Shown here piece after piece: positions 27,687 through 35,176 of a stretch of 64,000 nt of DNA; positions within the stretch are counted from its first letter, which is position 1, and each line of letters begins with the position of its first letter. Below the pieces are notes generated by a model. That model was given only the letters and a program-made list of their open reading frames with translations, ran no database searches and was not told where the DNA came from. Position numbers and translations under genes: made by a program. The stretch is from positions 1 to 64,000 of the forward strand of contig NZ_JAINDF010000007.1 of NCBI RefSeq assembly GCF_023006325.1. The letters are read 5' to 3'. Source of the DNA: Kordiimonas marina. GTDB lineage: Bacteria > Pseudomonadota > Alphaproteobacteria > Sphingomonadales > Kordiimonadaceae.

Positions 27687-28448
27687 ATGCTGAACGAGAC
27701 CGAAAAAACCGCCTCCGGCGCCACCGTCGACGAAGATGAAGTCGCCTTCTTCGCCCGCATCGCCGACAGTTGGTGGGACCCGTATGGCCCGTTCAAGCCG
27801 CTGCATCAGCTCAATCCCACGCGCCTTATGTATATCCGCCAGGAAGTCGTCCGCCATTTTGGGCTCGATGACCATGGCCTCAAGCCCTTCACCGGTCTCC
27901 GGCTTCTGGATATCGGCTGCGGGGGTGGCCTGATCTCGGAACCGATGGCCCGCCTGGGCGCCACCACGGTCAGCGTCGACGCGTCCGAAAAGAACGTCAA
28001 GGTCGCCAGCCTGCACGCCGAACAGTCCGGCCTTGAGATGGATTACCGCAACACCACCGCCGAAGCGCTGGCCGAGGCGGGCGAGAAATTCGACGTGATC
28101 ATCAATATGGAAGTGGTGGAACATGTCGCGGATGTGGACGTGTATCTGGACGCCTGCCGGCGCCTCCTGAAGGACGACGGCATCATGCTGATCAGCACCA
28201 TCAGCCGCACCTCGAAGGCCTATCTGTTCGCGATCGTCGGCGCCGAGCATGTGCTGCGCTGGCTGCCGGTCGGCGCGCACGACTGGAACAAGTTCCTGAA
28301 ACCGGATGAGCTTTCTGCTGCTCTCGTCCGTGCGGGCTTCAAGGCAGGCGATGCCACCGGCTTCGTCTTCAATCCGTTCAGCCGGAAATGGCGACTTTCC
28401 GCCACCGACACGGCAGTCAATTACGCCATGACCGCGACGGGTAAATAA
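27687..28448 (+). CDS. ubiG: Ubiquinone biosynthesis O-methyltransferase UbiG
   Basis: SAM-dependent enzyme that methylates two hydroxyls in ubiquinone synthesis. 253 residues from ATG 27687; a TTG at 27669 would add six but has no better ribosome binding site. The N-terminal W-W-D-P-x-G-x-F-K-P-L-H motif (29-40) is diagnostic of UbiG, and the SAM motif D-I-G-C-G-G-G is at 75-81. Divergent from lysC, an arrangement widespread in alphaproteobacteria. Confidence 0.96.
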   Translation: MLNETEKTASGATVDEDEVAFFARIADSWWDPYGPFKPLHQLNPTRLMYIRQEVVRHFGLDDHGLKPFTGLRLLDIGCGGGLISEPMARLGATTVSVDASEKNVKVASLHAEQSGLEMDYRNTTAEALAEAGEKFDVIINMEVVEHVADVDVYLDACRRLLKDDGIMLISTISRTSKAYLFAIVGAEHVLRWLPVGAHDWNKFLKPDELSAALVRAGFKAGDATGFVFNPFSRKWRLSATDTAVNYAMTATGK

Positions 28449-28489
28449 ACCCGCGACAGCCCCTCCTTCAAAGACTAGATGAAAATCGC

Positions 28490-28957
28490 TTACGCGTCGG
28501 TTGAACGGTTGCCCGGCAACGGCAGGATATCGATACCCTCTTCGATAAGCGCCTGGGTTTCCTCGGTCGTGCTTTCACCGTAGATGCCGCGCTCATCGGC
28601 TTCGCCATAGTGGATCTTGCGGGCTTCCTCGGCGAAATTGGCACCGACATAGTCGCAGTTCTTTTCCACATGCTCGCGCATCTGGTTGACGATTTCACGG
28701 GCCTGCGCCGCCAGTTCGGCCAACCGGCCATCGCCTTCAGCATGAACCATATTCTGCATCTGGGCCGGCCTTGCCTCAGGCTGGGTGTTGCCCTTGGCGG
28801 CAACATTCGGGGCCATCGGCGCCTTGACGATCTCGGCCGAGCCGCAATAGGGGCATTCGACCACACCCGCCGCACACTGTTCCTCAAACGCGGACGAGGA
28901 CCGGAACCAGGCTTCGAAGCGGTGGTTATCAGGGCACTTTAGGTCAAAGACAATCAT
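28490..28957 (-). CDS. DUF1178 zinc-ribbon protein
   Basis: A 155-residue member of a family confined mainly to alpha- and betaproteobacteria. Four cysteines (C8, C28, C35, C38) in the first 40 residues form a likely zinc ribbon. The C-terminal half contains the conserved A-R-K-I-H-Y-G-E-A-D-E-R-G-I-Y-G segment. No function is established. It starts 5 bases after the stop of the nitrilase-family gene on the same strand. Confidence 0.9.
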   Translation of the reverse strand: MIVFDLKCPDNHRFEAWFRSSSAFEEQCAAGVVECPYCGSAEIVKAPMAPNVAAKGNTQPEARPAQMQNMVHAEGDGRLAELAAQAREIVNQMREHVEKNCDYVGANFAEEARKIHYGEADERGIYGESTTEETQALIEEGIDILPLPGNRSTDA

Positions 28958-28962
28958 GACGA

Positions 28963-29796
28963 CTACAGACTTTCGAGCGTAAACGCACGGGTGTGGGTTA
29001 AGGAGGGTATGGTTTGCCGCGCTTTCGCCACGAGGTCAAGGTCGATGTTGGCAAAGGTAACGCCGGGCCCAGTAACATTCCCGGTGCCGCCATCGGCCAG
29101 AATCTCACCCCACGGGCTGACCACAAGGCTGTGGCCATAGGTTTCGCGCCCCGTGGCATGAAGCCCGCCCTGCGCCGCCGCCAGCACGAAAGACCCGGTC
29201 TCGATCGCCCGCGCGCGCAATAGCGTATGCCAGTGCGCCTCCCCCGTCTGTTTGGTGAAAGCCGCCGGGACCAGCAGGATATTGGCCCCCGCCGTCGCCA
29301 GCGCCCGGTAAAGATACGGGAAACGCAGGTCATAACAAACGCTGAGGCCCAGCGTGCCGAACGGAGTACTGAGCGTCACCGCGGTATCGCCCGCGTCATA
29401 GAGCGCGGACTCGCGGTAAGCTTCACCGTTCGCCAGCGTCACATCGAACAGATGGATTTTGTCATAGCGCGCGGCGATGTCACCGTCCGGCGCGATCACG
29501 AAGGCCCGGTTGGCGAGCCGGTCTTCCGCCACCTTGATGATCAGCGAGCCGATATGGAGCCACACCTTCAGCTCTTTGGCGAGCGCCCGGAATGCCTTGA
29601 GGCCGGGGTCGTCGCCCTCGGCGAAGGTTTTCTCCAGCACCGCTTTCCGGTTCATTTCCATCAAGTGCGTGGTTTCTGGCGTGCTGATAAAGGTCGCGCC
29701 GCCCGCCGCCGCCTCACGGATATAGCCGCTCACCACGGCGATATTATCCGCCATGATGTTGGAGGAGGTCAGCGAAATGAGCGCGGCCTTGAACAT
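28963..29796 (-). CDS. Carbon-nitrogen hydrolase (Nit1/Nit2-type amidase)
   Basis: 277 residues of the nitrilase superfamily with the full catalytic triad: E41 (S-T-P-E-T), K113 (Y-D-K-I-H-L-F-D) and C154 (S-V-C-Y-D-L-R-F-P). The last two motifs are typical of the Nit1/Nit2 branch, whose characterised members are omega-amidases or deaminated-glutathione amidases that repair aminotransferase side products. It follows glutaredoxin (3 bases) and precedes DUF1178, a conserved alphaproteobacterial trio. Confidence 0.92.
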   Translation of the reverse strand: MFKAALISLTSSNIMADNIAVVSGYIREAAAGGATFISTPETTHLMEMNRKAVLEKTFAEGDDPGLKAFRALAKELKVWLHIGSLIIKVAEDRLANRAFVIAPDGDIAARYDKIHLFDVTLANGEAYRESALYDAGDTAVTLSTPFGTLGLSVCYDLRFPYLYRALATAGANILLVPAAFTKQTGEAHWHTLLRARAIETGSFVLAAAQGGLHATGRETYGHSLVVSPWGEILADGGTGNVTGPGVTFANIDLDLVAKARQTIPSLTHTRAFTLESL

Positions 29797-29799
29797 GGC

Positions 29800-30054
29800 T
29801 CAGCCTGCCAGAAGCGGCTTCAGACCACCCTTGCGGTCAAGCGCGTAGAGGTCATCGCAGCCGCCAATATGTTTGCCGCCAATCCAGATCTGCGGCACGG
29901 TATTGCGGCCCGCGCGTTCGCGCATCTCTGCCCGCGCCTTCGGGTTCATATCGACGACGATTTCACGGAAAGCCGCCCCACGCTCCTGTAAGAGCGCCTT
30001 GGCGCGGAAGCAGTAGGGGCAGTAATTCGAACTGTAAATCACAACATCAGCCAC
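29800..30054 (-). CDS. grxC: Glutaredoxin 3
   Basis: An 84-residue dithiol glutaredoxin with active site C12-P-Y-C15 and the cis-proline T-V-P-Q-I-W-I loop; it reduces disulfides using glutathione. I chose GTG at 30054 because AAGGAG lies seven bases upstream and the protein then begins M-A-D-V-V-I-Y-S-S, as in relatives; ATG at 30069 is an alternative. It follows comF on the same strand and is immediately followed by the nitrilase-family gene. Confidence 0.94.
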   Translation of the reverse strand: MADVVIYSSNYCPYCFRAKALLQERGAAFREIVVDMNPKARAEMRERAGRNTVPQIWIGGKHIGGCDDLYALDRKGGLKPLLAG

Positions 30055-30117
30055 GGTCGGCTCCTTCATTTCTTTGCCTATTATGTAGGCGAGGACGGGC
30101 AAAAAGAAAAGAGCCCC

Positions 30118-30870
30118 TCAGCCCACAGGCTGTGCGACACGGGCAAAAACCAGCACACCGACGGACAGCGCCCCCGCCCGTTTGAGCACCCGCGCACAGG
30201 CCGATGTCGTCGCCCCGGTCGTCATCACGTCATCGATGAGCAGGACATGGCGGCCCTTCAGGCTTTCCTTGCCCTTCTCGGTGACGGCAAAAGCCCCGGC
30301 CATGTTGGCGGACCGTGCCTTGCGGCCCAGCGGCCCCTGGCTGGGTGTGGCCTTGCGCCGGACCAGGCTGAAACGGTCTACCTGCAGCCCCGCCTGCCGT
30401 CCAACGGCCTCCGCCAGCAACAGCGACTGGTTGAAGCGCCGCTTCAATAACCGGCGCGGATGGAGCGGCACCGGCAGGATGAGATCGACTGCGTCCCTGC
30501 CTGCGACCGCAGACGCCATCATGCGTGCGAGCACCGGCACCGCCGCCCCCTCGCCGCCGTGCTTGAGCGTGAGCACGAGCTTCTTGCCGAGATCGTCATA
30601 AAGCACGGCCGCGCGCGCCCAATCGAACCCGGGCGGGTTGGCATAGCAGGCGCCGCACAGCATACCGTCCTCCGCCTCGCCCGCGTGCTCGAACGGCAGG
30701 CCGCAGCCTTCACAAAAAGGCTGGGCAATCGGGCTGAGTGCTGGCCAGCATGTCGCGCACAGGTGACCATGGTCGTGGATTCGCTCCCCGCACGCAGCAC
30801 AGCGCGGCGGCAGCAGAAAGTCCACCACAGCGCCTGCAAACCTGCTTACCGATGTTCGCCCGTCATGCAT
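30118..30870 (-). CDS. ComF family phosphoribosyltransferase-like protein
   Basis: 250 residues. The N-terminal double zinc finger (C24-A-A-C27 ... C-A-T-C; then C-E-G-C ... C-G-A-C) precedes a type I phosphoribosyltransferase fold with the PRPP loop I-D-D-V-M-T-T-G-A-T near 212. ComF proteins act in DNA uptake in competent species, but the family is present in many bacteria not known to be competent, so this is a family call only. First gene of a comF-grxC-nitrilase-DUF1178 set, divergent from the methyltransferase. Confidence 0.92.
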   Translation of the reverse strand: MHDGRTSVSRFAGAVVDFLLPPRCAACGERIHDHGHLCATCWPALSPIAQPFCEGCGLPFEHAGEAEDGMLCGACYANPPGFDWARAAVLYDDLGKKLVLTLKHGGEGAAVPVLARMMASAVAGRDAVDLILPVPLHPRRLLKRRFNQSLLLAEAVGRQAGLQVDRFSLVRRKATPSQGPLGRKARSANMAGAFAVTEKGKESLKGRHVLLIDDVMTTGATTSACARVLKRAGALSVGVLVFARVAQPVG

Positions 30871-30952
30871 GGCCTGAGCCTACCAGCGGCCACCCTGCAC
30901 GGCCAGCCGAAAGCTATTGCCGAGGGGGGAACGCTCCTGTATGGAAGCGGCC

Positions 30953-31783
30953 ATGACCGATACGACCGATGCCATGATCCTGTTCGACGCAGCCGCCCAC
31001 GCGAAGGCGGTGGCCCGCGGCCATGCGCTCGGCACGGAGGGTGAATTCCTGCGCGCCGAAGTCGCCGCCCGGCTTGAGGACAGGCTGCTGGACATCAACC
31101 GCAGCTTCGAAGCCGCGGCTGACCTCGGCGGCAATTTCGCGCCCCACAGCAGCGTGAAGGCCGCCGCCGTCGCGGTGACCGAACCGGTGCTGGACATGGA
31201 AGCCGGGTCCCATGACCTGATCGTCTCCAACCTGTGCCTTCACTGGGTCAACGACCTACCGGGTCTTCTGGTGCAGGCCAACCGCGCCCTCCGGCCGGAC
31301 GGACTGTTCCTGGCCGCGCTGTTCGGCGGCGAGACGCTTCACGAACTACGCCACGCGCTGATTGCTGCCGAAGCCGAAATTACCGGCGGCGCCAACGCCC
31401 GTATCAGCCCGTTTGCCGATGTGCGGGACCTCGGCGCCCTGCTCCAGCGCGCGGGCTTCGCCCTGCCAGTCGCCGACATGGACACCATCACGGTGACCTA
31501 CGCGCATCCACTCAAGCTGATGCAGGACCTGCGCGCGATGGGGGAGACCAACGCGCTGATGGACCGCAGCCGCAAATCCTTGCGCCGCGATGTGCTGATG
31601 CGGGCGTGCGAGATTTACATGGCTGAGTTCGCGGGCGATGACGGCCGTATCCCCGCCACCTTCCAGGTGCTCTATATGACCGGCTGGCACCCGCACGAAA
31701 GCCAGCAGAAACCCGCCAAACGCGGCAGCGCGACCATGAGCCTCGCTGACGCCCTCAAGCCTGGCACGCCCAAGAAGCCCTAG
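30953..31783 (+). CDS. Methyltransferase-like protein of the BioC/NDUFAF5 type, with shortened SAM-binding region
   Basis: 276 residues. The later half is typical of the alphaproteobacterial relatives of NDUFAF5: L-H-W-V-N-D-L-P-G, A-L-R-P-D-G-L-F-L-A-A-L-F-G-G-E-T-L near 110-125. The SAM-binding first half is unusual. Motif I is reduced to A-D-L-G-G-N-F and only about 30 residues separate it from the D-L-I-V-S-N strand, against roughly twice that, as I recall, in relatives. It may bind SAM poorly or do another reaction; human NDUFAF5 is known as a hydroxylase in complex I assembly. ATG 30941 and TTG 30917 are alternative starts. Confidence 0.8.
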   Translation: MTDTTDAMILFDAAAHAKAVARGHALGTEGEFLRAEVAARLEDRLLDINRSFEAAADLGGNFAPHSSVKAAAVAVTEPVLDMEAGSHDLIVSNLCLHWVNDLPGLLVQANRALRPDGLFLAALFGGETLHELRHALIAAEAEITGGANARISPFADVRDLGALLQRAGFALPVADMDTITVTYAHPLKLMQDLRAMGETNALMDRSRKSLRRDVLMRACEIYMAEFAGDDGRIPATFQVLYMTGWHPHESQQKPAKRGSATMSLADALKPGTPKKP

Positions 31784-32334
31784 GGCCGTATGACCCTGAG
31801 GCGCGGCCATCGGTCACGCCATCCCTTGTCCACGAATCGGGATTCGAAAACACCCGGGTCGCACGCGAGAATCGCCTGACTGGGCCGGAGGACATGTTCC
31901 ATCAGGTCGTCGAGACCGAAGGGGGCGACCACATCGAGACCACCCTGCCCGTTCAGGCGAACCGCAACCGCTGTCGCGGTTTCCGGCCAGCGGCTGAGGG
32001 CGTCAGAAAGGCCGCTATAGGGCGGGTCGCCCGCACGGTCATGCATCCGCGCCTGGTTCCTGACCTGCCAGGGTGCCAGCAGAATATTGGCGAGCGCGGC
32101 TTCATAGGCCTGCTCATCTGCTATCGGATCAGCCGCACCGGCATCAAAATAGACCACATCGACATCGCTTTCGGCTGCAACGGGCTGCGGGTCGTAAAGG
32201 CTGTCCCACACCCGATTGCGGATGAAGCCCGCGGCAATATAGGCGTGCGCGGGGCCATGGTCACGCACGGCTTCAAGCGCGCGCACGGCATCGGGGTCAG
32301 TGAGGATGAAAGATATCAGCGCAGCCGCGCTCAA
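31780..32334 (-). CDS. Nucleotidyltransferase family protein (NTP_transf_6 / DUF925)
   Basis: 184 residues with the family signature A-G-F-I-R-N-R-V-W-D near 36-45 and S-D-V-D-V-V-Y-F-D near 58-66, whose aspartates would bind the catalytic metal. The family is predicted to transfer nucleotides, but substrates are not defined. Its stop overlaps the convergent methyltransferase stop by four bases, and its start overlaps the mutT stop by four bases, so it is translationally coupled to mutT. Confidence 0.85.
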   Translation of the reverse strand: MSAAALISFILTDPDAVRALEAVRDHGPAHAYIAAGFIRNRVWDSLYDPQPVAAESDVDVVYFDAGAADPIADEQAYEAALANILLAPWQVRNQARMHDRAGDPPYSGLSDALSRWPETATAVAVRLNGQGGLDVVAPFGLDDLMEHVLRPSQAILACDPGVFESRFVDKGWRDRWPRLRVIRP

Positions 32335-32771
32335 AAGAAATCCCGGAGCATGGCGACGAGCGGCTCATCGGCGGGCGGCATGGGATAATCACCCAGGTCT
32401 GTAATCCGGACCCACTTGGTACGCTGGCCTTCAAGGCCCTGCACCAACCCTTCCCACTTGCGGCACAGGTAGAGCGGCATCAGGAGATGGAATGTCTCGT
32501 ACGAATGGGACGCAAAGGCAAACGGCGCCAGGCACGCGGCAGTGATGTCGATCCCCAGCTCTTCCTTGCATTCACGGATGAGCGCGGCCTCGGGGATTTC
32601 GCCTGCCTCGACCTTGCCGCCCGGGAACTCCCACAGGCCAGCCATGGACTTGCCTTCCGGCCGTTCGGCGATCAGCACGCGGCCTTCGATATCGATGAGC
32701 GCAATCGCGGCGACAAGAACGGTCTTGAGGCAGGCATCCACTTTCACATTGGGTTCTGGGCAATCCATCAT
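32331..32771 (-). CDS. mutT: 8-oxo-dGTP diphosphatase MutT
   Basis: 146-residue Nudix hydrolase that removes oxidised dGTP from the nucleotide pool. The Nudix box G-G-K-V-E-x-G-E ... R-E-C-K-E-E-L-G-I (about 50-72) is complete, and W-E-F-P-G-G just before it is typical of MutT. It lies downstream of argJ in many alphaproteobacteria; here an Flp pilin gene and a small unknown gene intervene. Read with the nucleotidyltransferase gene. Confidence 0.9.
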   Translation of the reverse strand: MMDCPEPNVKVDACLKTVLVAAIALIDIEGRVLIAERPEGKSMAGLWEFPGGKVEAGEIPEAALIRECKEELGIDITAACLAPFAFASHSYETFHLLMPLYLCRKWEGLVQGLEGQRTKWVRITDLGDYPMPPADEPLVAMLRDFF

Positions 32772-32941
32772 GGCGCCAAGGGGTAGCGGCAGTTTTAAGC
32801 AAATTCAAGCTTTAACAACTTGTTTAGCTTTGCCGCCGAGGCTGAGACTGAACAGGGCTATAAGTGTCCGCGACAGGACGCTTAAGCATAGAGAGCATGG
32901 AACCGAGCGCAGGGCAGCGTGGATAAAAGAGGCGTGAAGAA

Positions 32942-33169
32942 ATGATCTTGGAATTGAGTAGCAGAACCATAAGCCGATTGGCCTTGGAATGGCGGTCTCT
33001 CTTCAACGACCGTTCCGGCGCGACAGCCATAGAATACGGCTTGATCATCGCGTTGATCGCCATCGGACTCATCTCCACCGTCGGCGGTCTCGGCGACCTG
33101 GTGAACCAGATGTATGGCATGATCTCAGGACGCACGAATGAAGTCGTGGCGGCCATGCCGAACAACTGA
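32942..33169 (+). CDS. Flp-type class IVb pilin, orphan
   Basis: 75-residue prepilin. The short leader ends at G26, followed by A-T-A-I-E31-Y32-G-L-I and a hydrophobic helix (about 32-53). This is the Flp/Fap signature of Tad pili, in which a CpaA-type peptidase cuts after the glycine and E5-Y6 of the mature protein are conserved. No tad/cpa assembly genes are in this window, so it would depend on genes elsewhere or is one of several scattered pilin copies. The ribosome binding site is weak (GTGAAGAA). Confidence 0.88.
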   Translation: MILELSSRTISRLALEWRSLFNDRSGATAIEYGLIIALIAIGLISTVGGLGDLVNQMYGMISGRTNEVVAAMPNN

Positions 33170-33226
33170 TTCTCTTCGGCGGTCAGAACGTAAGAAGCCT
33201 GGGGCCGCGTACGGCCCCATCAAGGC

Positions 33227-33466
33227 TTATACGGCGGCTTCGCGAAGCCCTGCATCGTGCTGGACGGCCCGGCGGCGTTCCCGCTTTTCGGTCGTCGTTG
33301 CCCGGTCCGCGATGATCCGGCGCGCCCGCAACACTTCCCGCTGCATATATTTCAACTCAGCCAGCTTTTCATCGCTGTCGTCGCTATAGCGGTTAAGCGC
33401 GTCCTTCAATGCGTCTTCAAGTTCATTGAGGAACTTGAGCTGCAGATCGAGGTTGATATTCGGCAT
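33227..33466 (-). CDS. Small charged protein of unknown function
   Basis: 79 residues, mostly predicted helix and probably coiled coil: N-L-D-L-Q-L-K-F-L-N-E-L-E-D-A-L then a Lys/Arg/Glu-rich half. Not recognised. A purine-rich AGAGAGA lies before the ATG. It is on the same strand as argJ upstream and mutT downstream, converging with the pilin gene. Cytoplasmic, without a signal peptide or membrane segment. Confidence 0.6.
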   Translation of the reverse strand: MPNINLDLQLKFLNELEDALKDALNRYSDDSDEKLAELKYMQREVLRARRIIADRATTTEKRERRRAVQHDAGLREAAV

Positions 33467-33628
33467 GGTCTCTCTCCGGCACTTTTTAACAGTGGGTTAC
33501 CCCCACCGGAGATTATTCAAGTCCTGTGCCAGATATTTTTTCCTTAAATATCAATAAATTACGCAATGAATAACAAAAAAGGGGAAGGCAGAAGCTTCCC
33601 CTTTCTCCCTTATCTGGGAAATTTCCGC

Positions 33629-34873
33629 CTAGCTGCGATAGTCGGCATTGATGCGGATATAGTCGTAGGTCAGGTCACAGGTCCAGACGGTGGCCCGGCC
33701 CTCGCCAACGCCCACATCCACGCGCAGATCGATCATCTGGCCCTTCATATGCTCGGTGGCCTTTTCCTCGCTGTAGGAAGGCAGCACAGCCCCTTTGGCA
33801 GCCACCGGCTGGCCACCGATCCAGATTTGCAGCTTGTCGCGCTCAGCCTTCTCGCCAGCCTTGCCAACCGCCATCACCAGACGGCCCCAGTTGGCGTCCT
33901 CGCCCGCAATCGCGGTTTTAACCAGCGGGCTGTTGGCAACCGACATAGCAATACGGTGTGCGGCCTTGTCACTTTCCGCCCCCTCGATGGTAACGGTGAC
34001 GAACTTAGTCGCGCCCTCACCGTCCCGGACGATCAGGTGGGCGAGCTCGGTCAGCACCTCCCGGAACTTGACCTTGAAATCATCGAGCCGCGGATCATTG
34101 GGGTCTCCGATCGGATCATGCCCCATGCCCGTGCCGGTCGCGACCGCGAACACGCTATCGTTCGTCGAGGTATCGCCGTCGACCGTGATGCTGTTGAAGC
34201 TGACATCGACACTGTCGCGCAGCAGTTTCTGCAGGCAGCCATAGGTGAGCGCCGCATTGGTAAAGACAAAGCCGAGCATGGTGGCCATATCGGGGGCGAT
34301 CATGCCCGAGCCTTTGGCGATGCCGGAGATAACCACCGTCTTGCCGTCGATATGGGTGACCCGGCAGGCGCCTTTGGGGTAGGTATCGGTGGTCATGATC
34401 GCGTTGGCGGCATCCCGCCACAGGGCGCCGGACAGCCCGGCATGGATACGCGCCAGCGGTTTTTCGAACAGGTCGCCATTGAGCGGCACACCGATCACGC
34501 CGGTGGACGCCAGGAGAACCTCGATCGGCTCGCAGCCGACAACCTTGGCAGCCGCATCCGCCGCCTTGACCGCCGCTTTCATGCCGCGCTCACCGGTAAA
34601 GGCATTGGCGTTACCGGCATTGACGACAATCGCCCGCGCCTTGCCGCCGGTTTCCTCGAGGGCGCTTTTCGACCAGTCCACCGGGGCGGCCGGTGCCTTG
34701 GTGCGGGTGAAGGTTCCGGCGGAGACCGAGCCTTCAGCCATCACCGCCATCAGGAGATCCGGGCGTTCGCGTTTTCGGAACCCCGCATAAACCGCACCCA
34801 TTTCGACACCCGGGACGGGCAGGAGATTGGGGAAACCTGCAGGAGCAAGCGGAGACACTTTAATTTCAACCAT
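33629..34873 (-). CDS. argJ: Bifunctional ornithine acetyltransferase / N-acetylglutamate synthase
   Basis: Recycles the acetyl group between acetylornithine and glutamate in arginine synthesis. 414 residues; as in the family, the proenzyme should cut itself before the nucleophile T198 in M-A-T198-M-L-G-F, giving alpha and beta chains. G-S-G-M-I-A-P-D just before is also conserved. It is divergent from secA, a conserved alphaproteobacterial arrangement, although the peptidyl-prolyl isomerase gene often seen between them is absent. Confidence 0.96.
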   Translation of the reverse strand: MVEIKVSPLAPAGFPNLLPVPGVEMGAVYAGFRKRERPDLLMAVMAEGSVSAGTFTRTKAPAAPVDWSKSALEETGGKARAIVVNAGNANAFTGERGMKAAVKAADAAAKVVGCEPIEVLLASTGVIGVPLNGDLFEKPLARIHAGLSGALWRDAANAIMTTDTYPKGACRVTHIDGKTVVISGIAKGSGMIAPDMATMLGFVFTNAALTYGCLQKLLRDSVDVSFNSITVDGDTSTNDSVFAVATGTGMGHDPIGDPNDPRLDDFKVKFREVLTELAHLIVRDGEGATKFVTVTIEGAESDKAAHRIAMSVANSPLVKTAIAGEDANWGRLVMAVGKAGEKAERDKLQIWIGGQPVAAKGAVLPSYSEEKATEHMKGQMIDLRVDVGVGEGRATVWTCDLTYDYIRINADYRS

Positions 34874-35176
34874 CGGACATCTACCTGATTTATATATTTG
34901 TGGCGGCCATATTGCCGTGAAGTGGGGCCCGCATCAAGAAATGCCCGCATATTTCGCCCTCATTCCGGACCGAATTATTCATGAAGTCTCTGTTAATTTA
35001 CGGGTAGCTTCCCGTCACGGCTGTTGACAGACGGGTGACCTGTACTTATCTGTGCCTGAACCTTGCGCGCTCCAGCCGTGGTGCGCCGCATAATAATGTA
35101 TATGTACATCTTGCCCGTTGGGATCATGGAACGCCTGGTCCGTCGGACTGATGGAAAAGGGCAGGGCCAGATAAAT
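34874..35176. promoter_or_regulatory. argJ-secA divergent intergenic region
   Basis: About 300 bases. It holds the secA promoter (35024-35052), overlapping a CCCGTC/GACGGG inverted repeat (about 35011-35035). Open reading upstream of secA from 35063 is in frame but does not resemble SecA and is probably untranslated leader. Confidence 0.5.
35024..35052 (+). promoter_or_regulatory. Sigma-70 type promoter of secA
   Basis: A perfect TTGACA (35024-35029), 17-base spacer and TATCTG (35047-35052), 125 bases before the secA start. Confidence 0.55.

Noticed and set aside
35063-35176. 38-residue N-terminal extension of SecA
   Set aside because: It overlaps a good promoter leader, does not resemble SecA, and the internal ATG at 35177 gives the conserved N-terminus.
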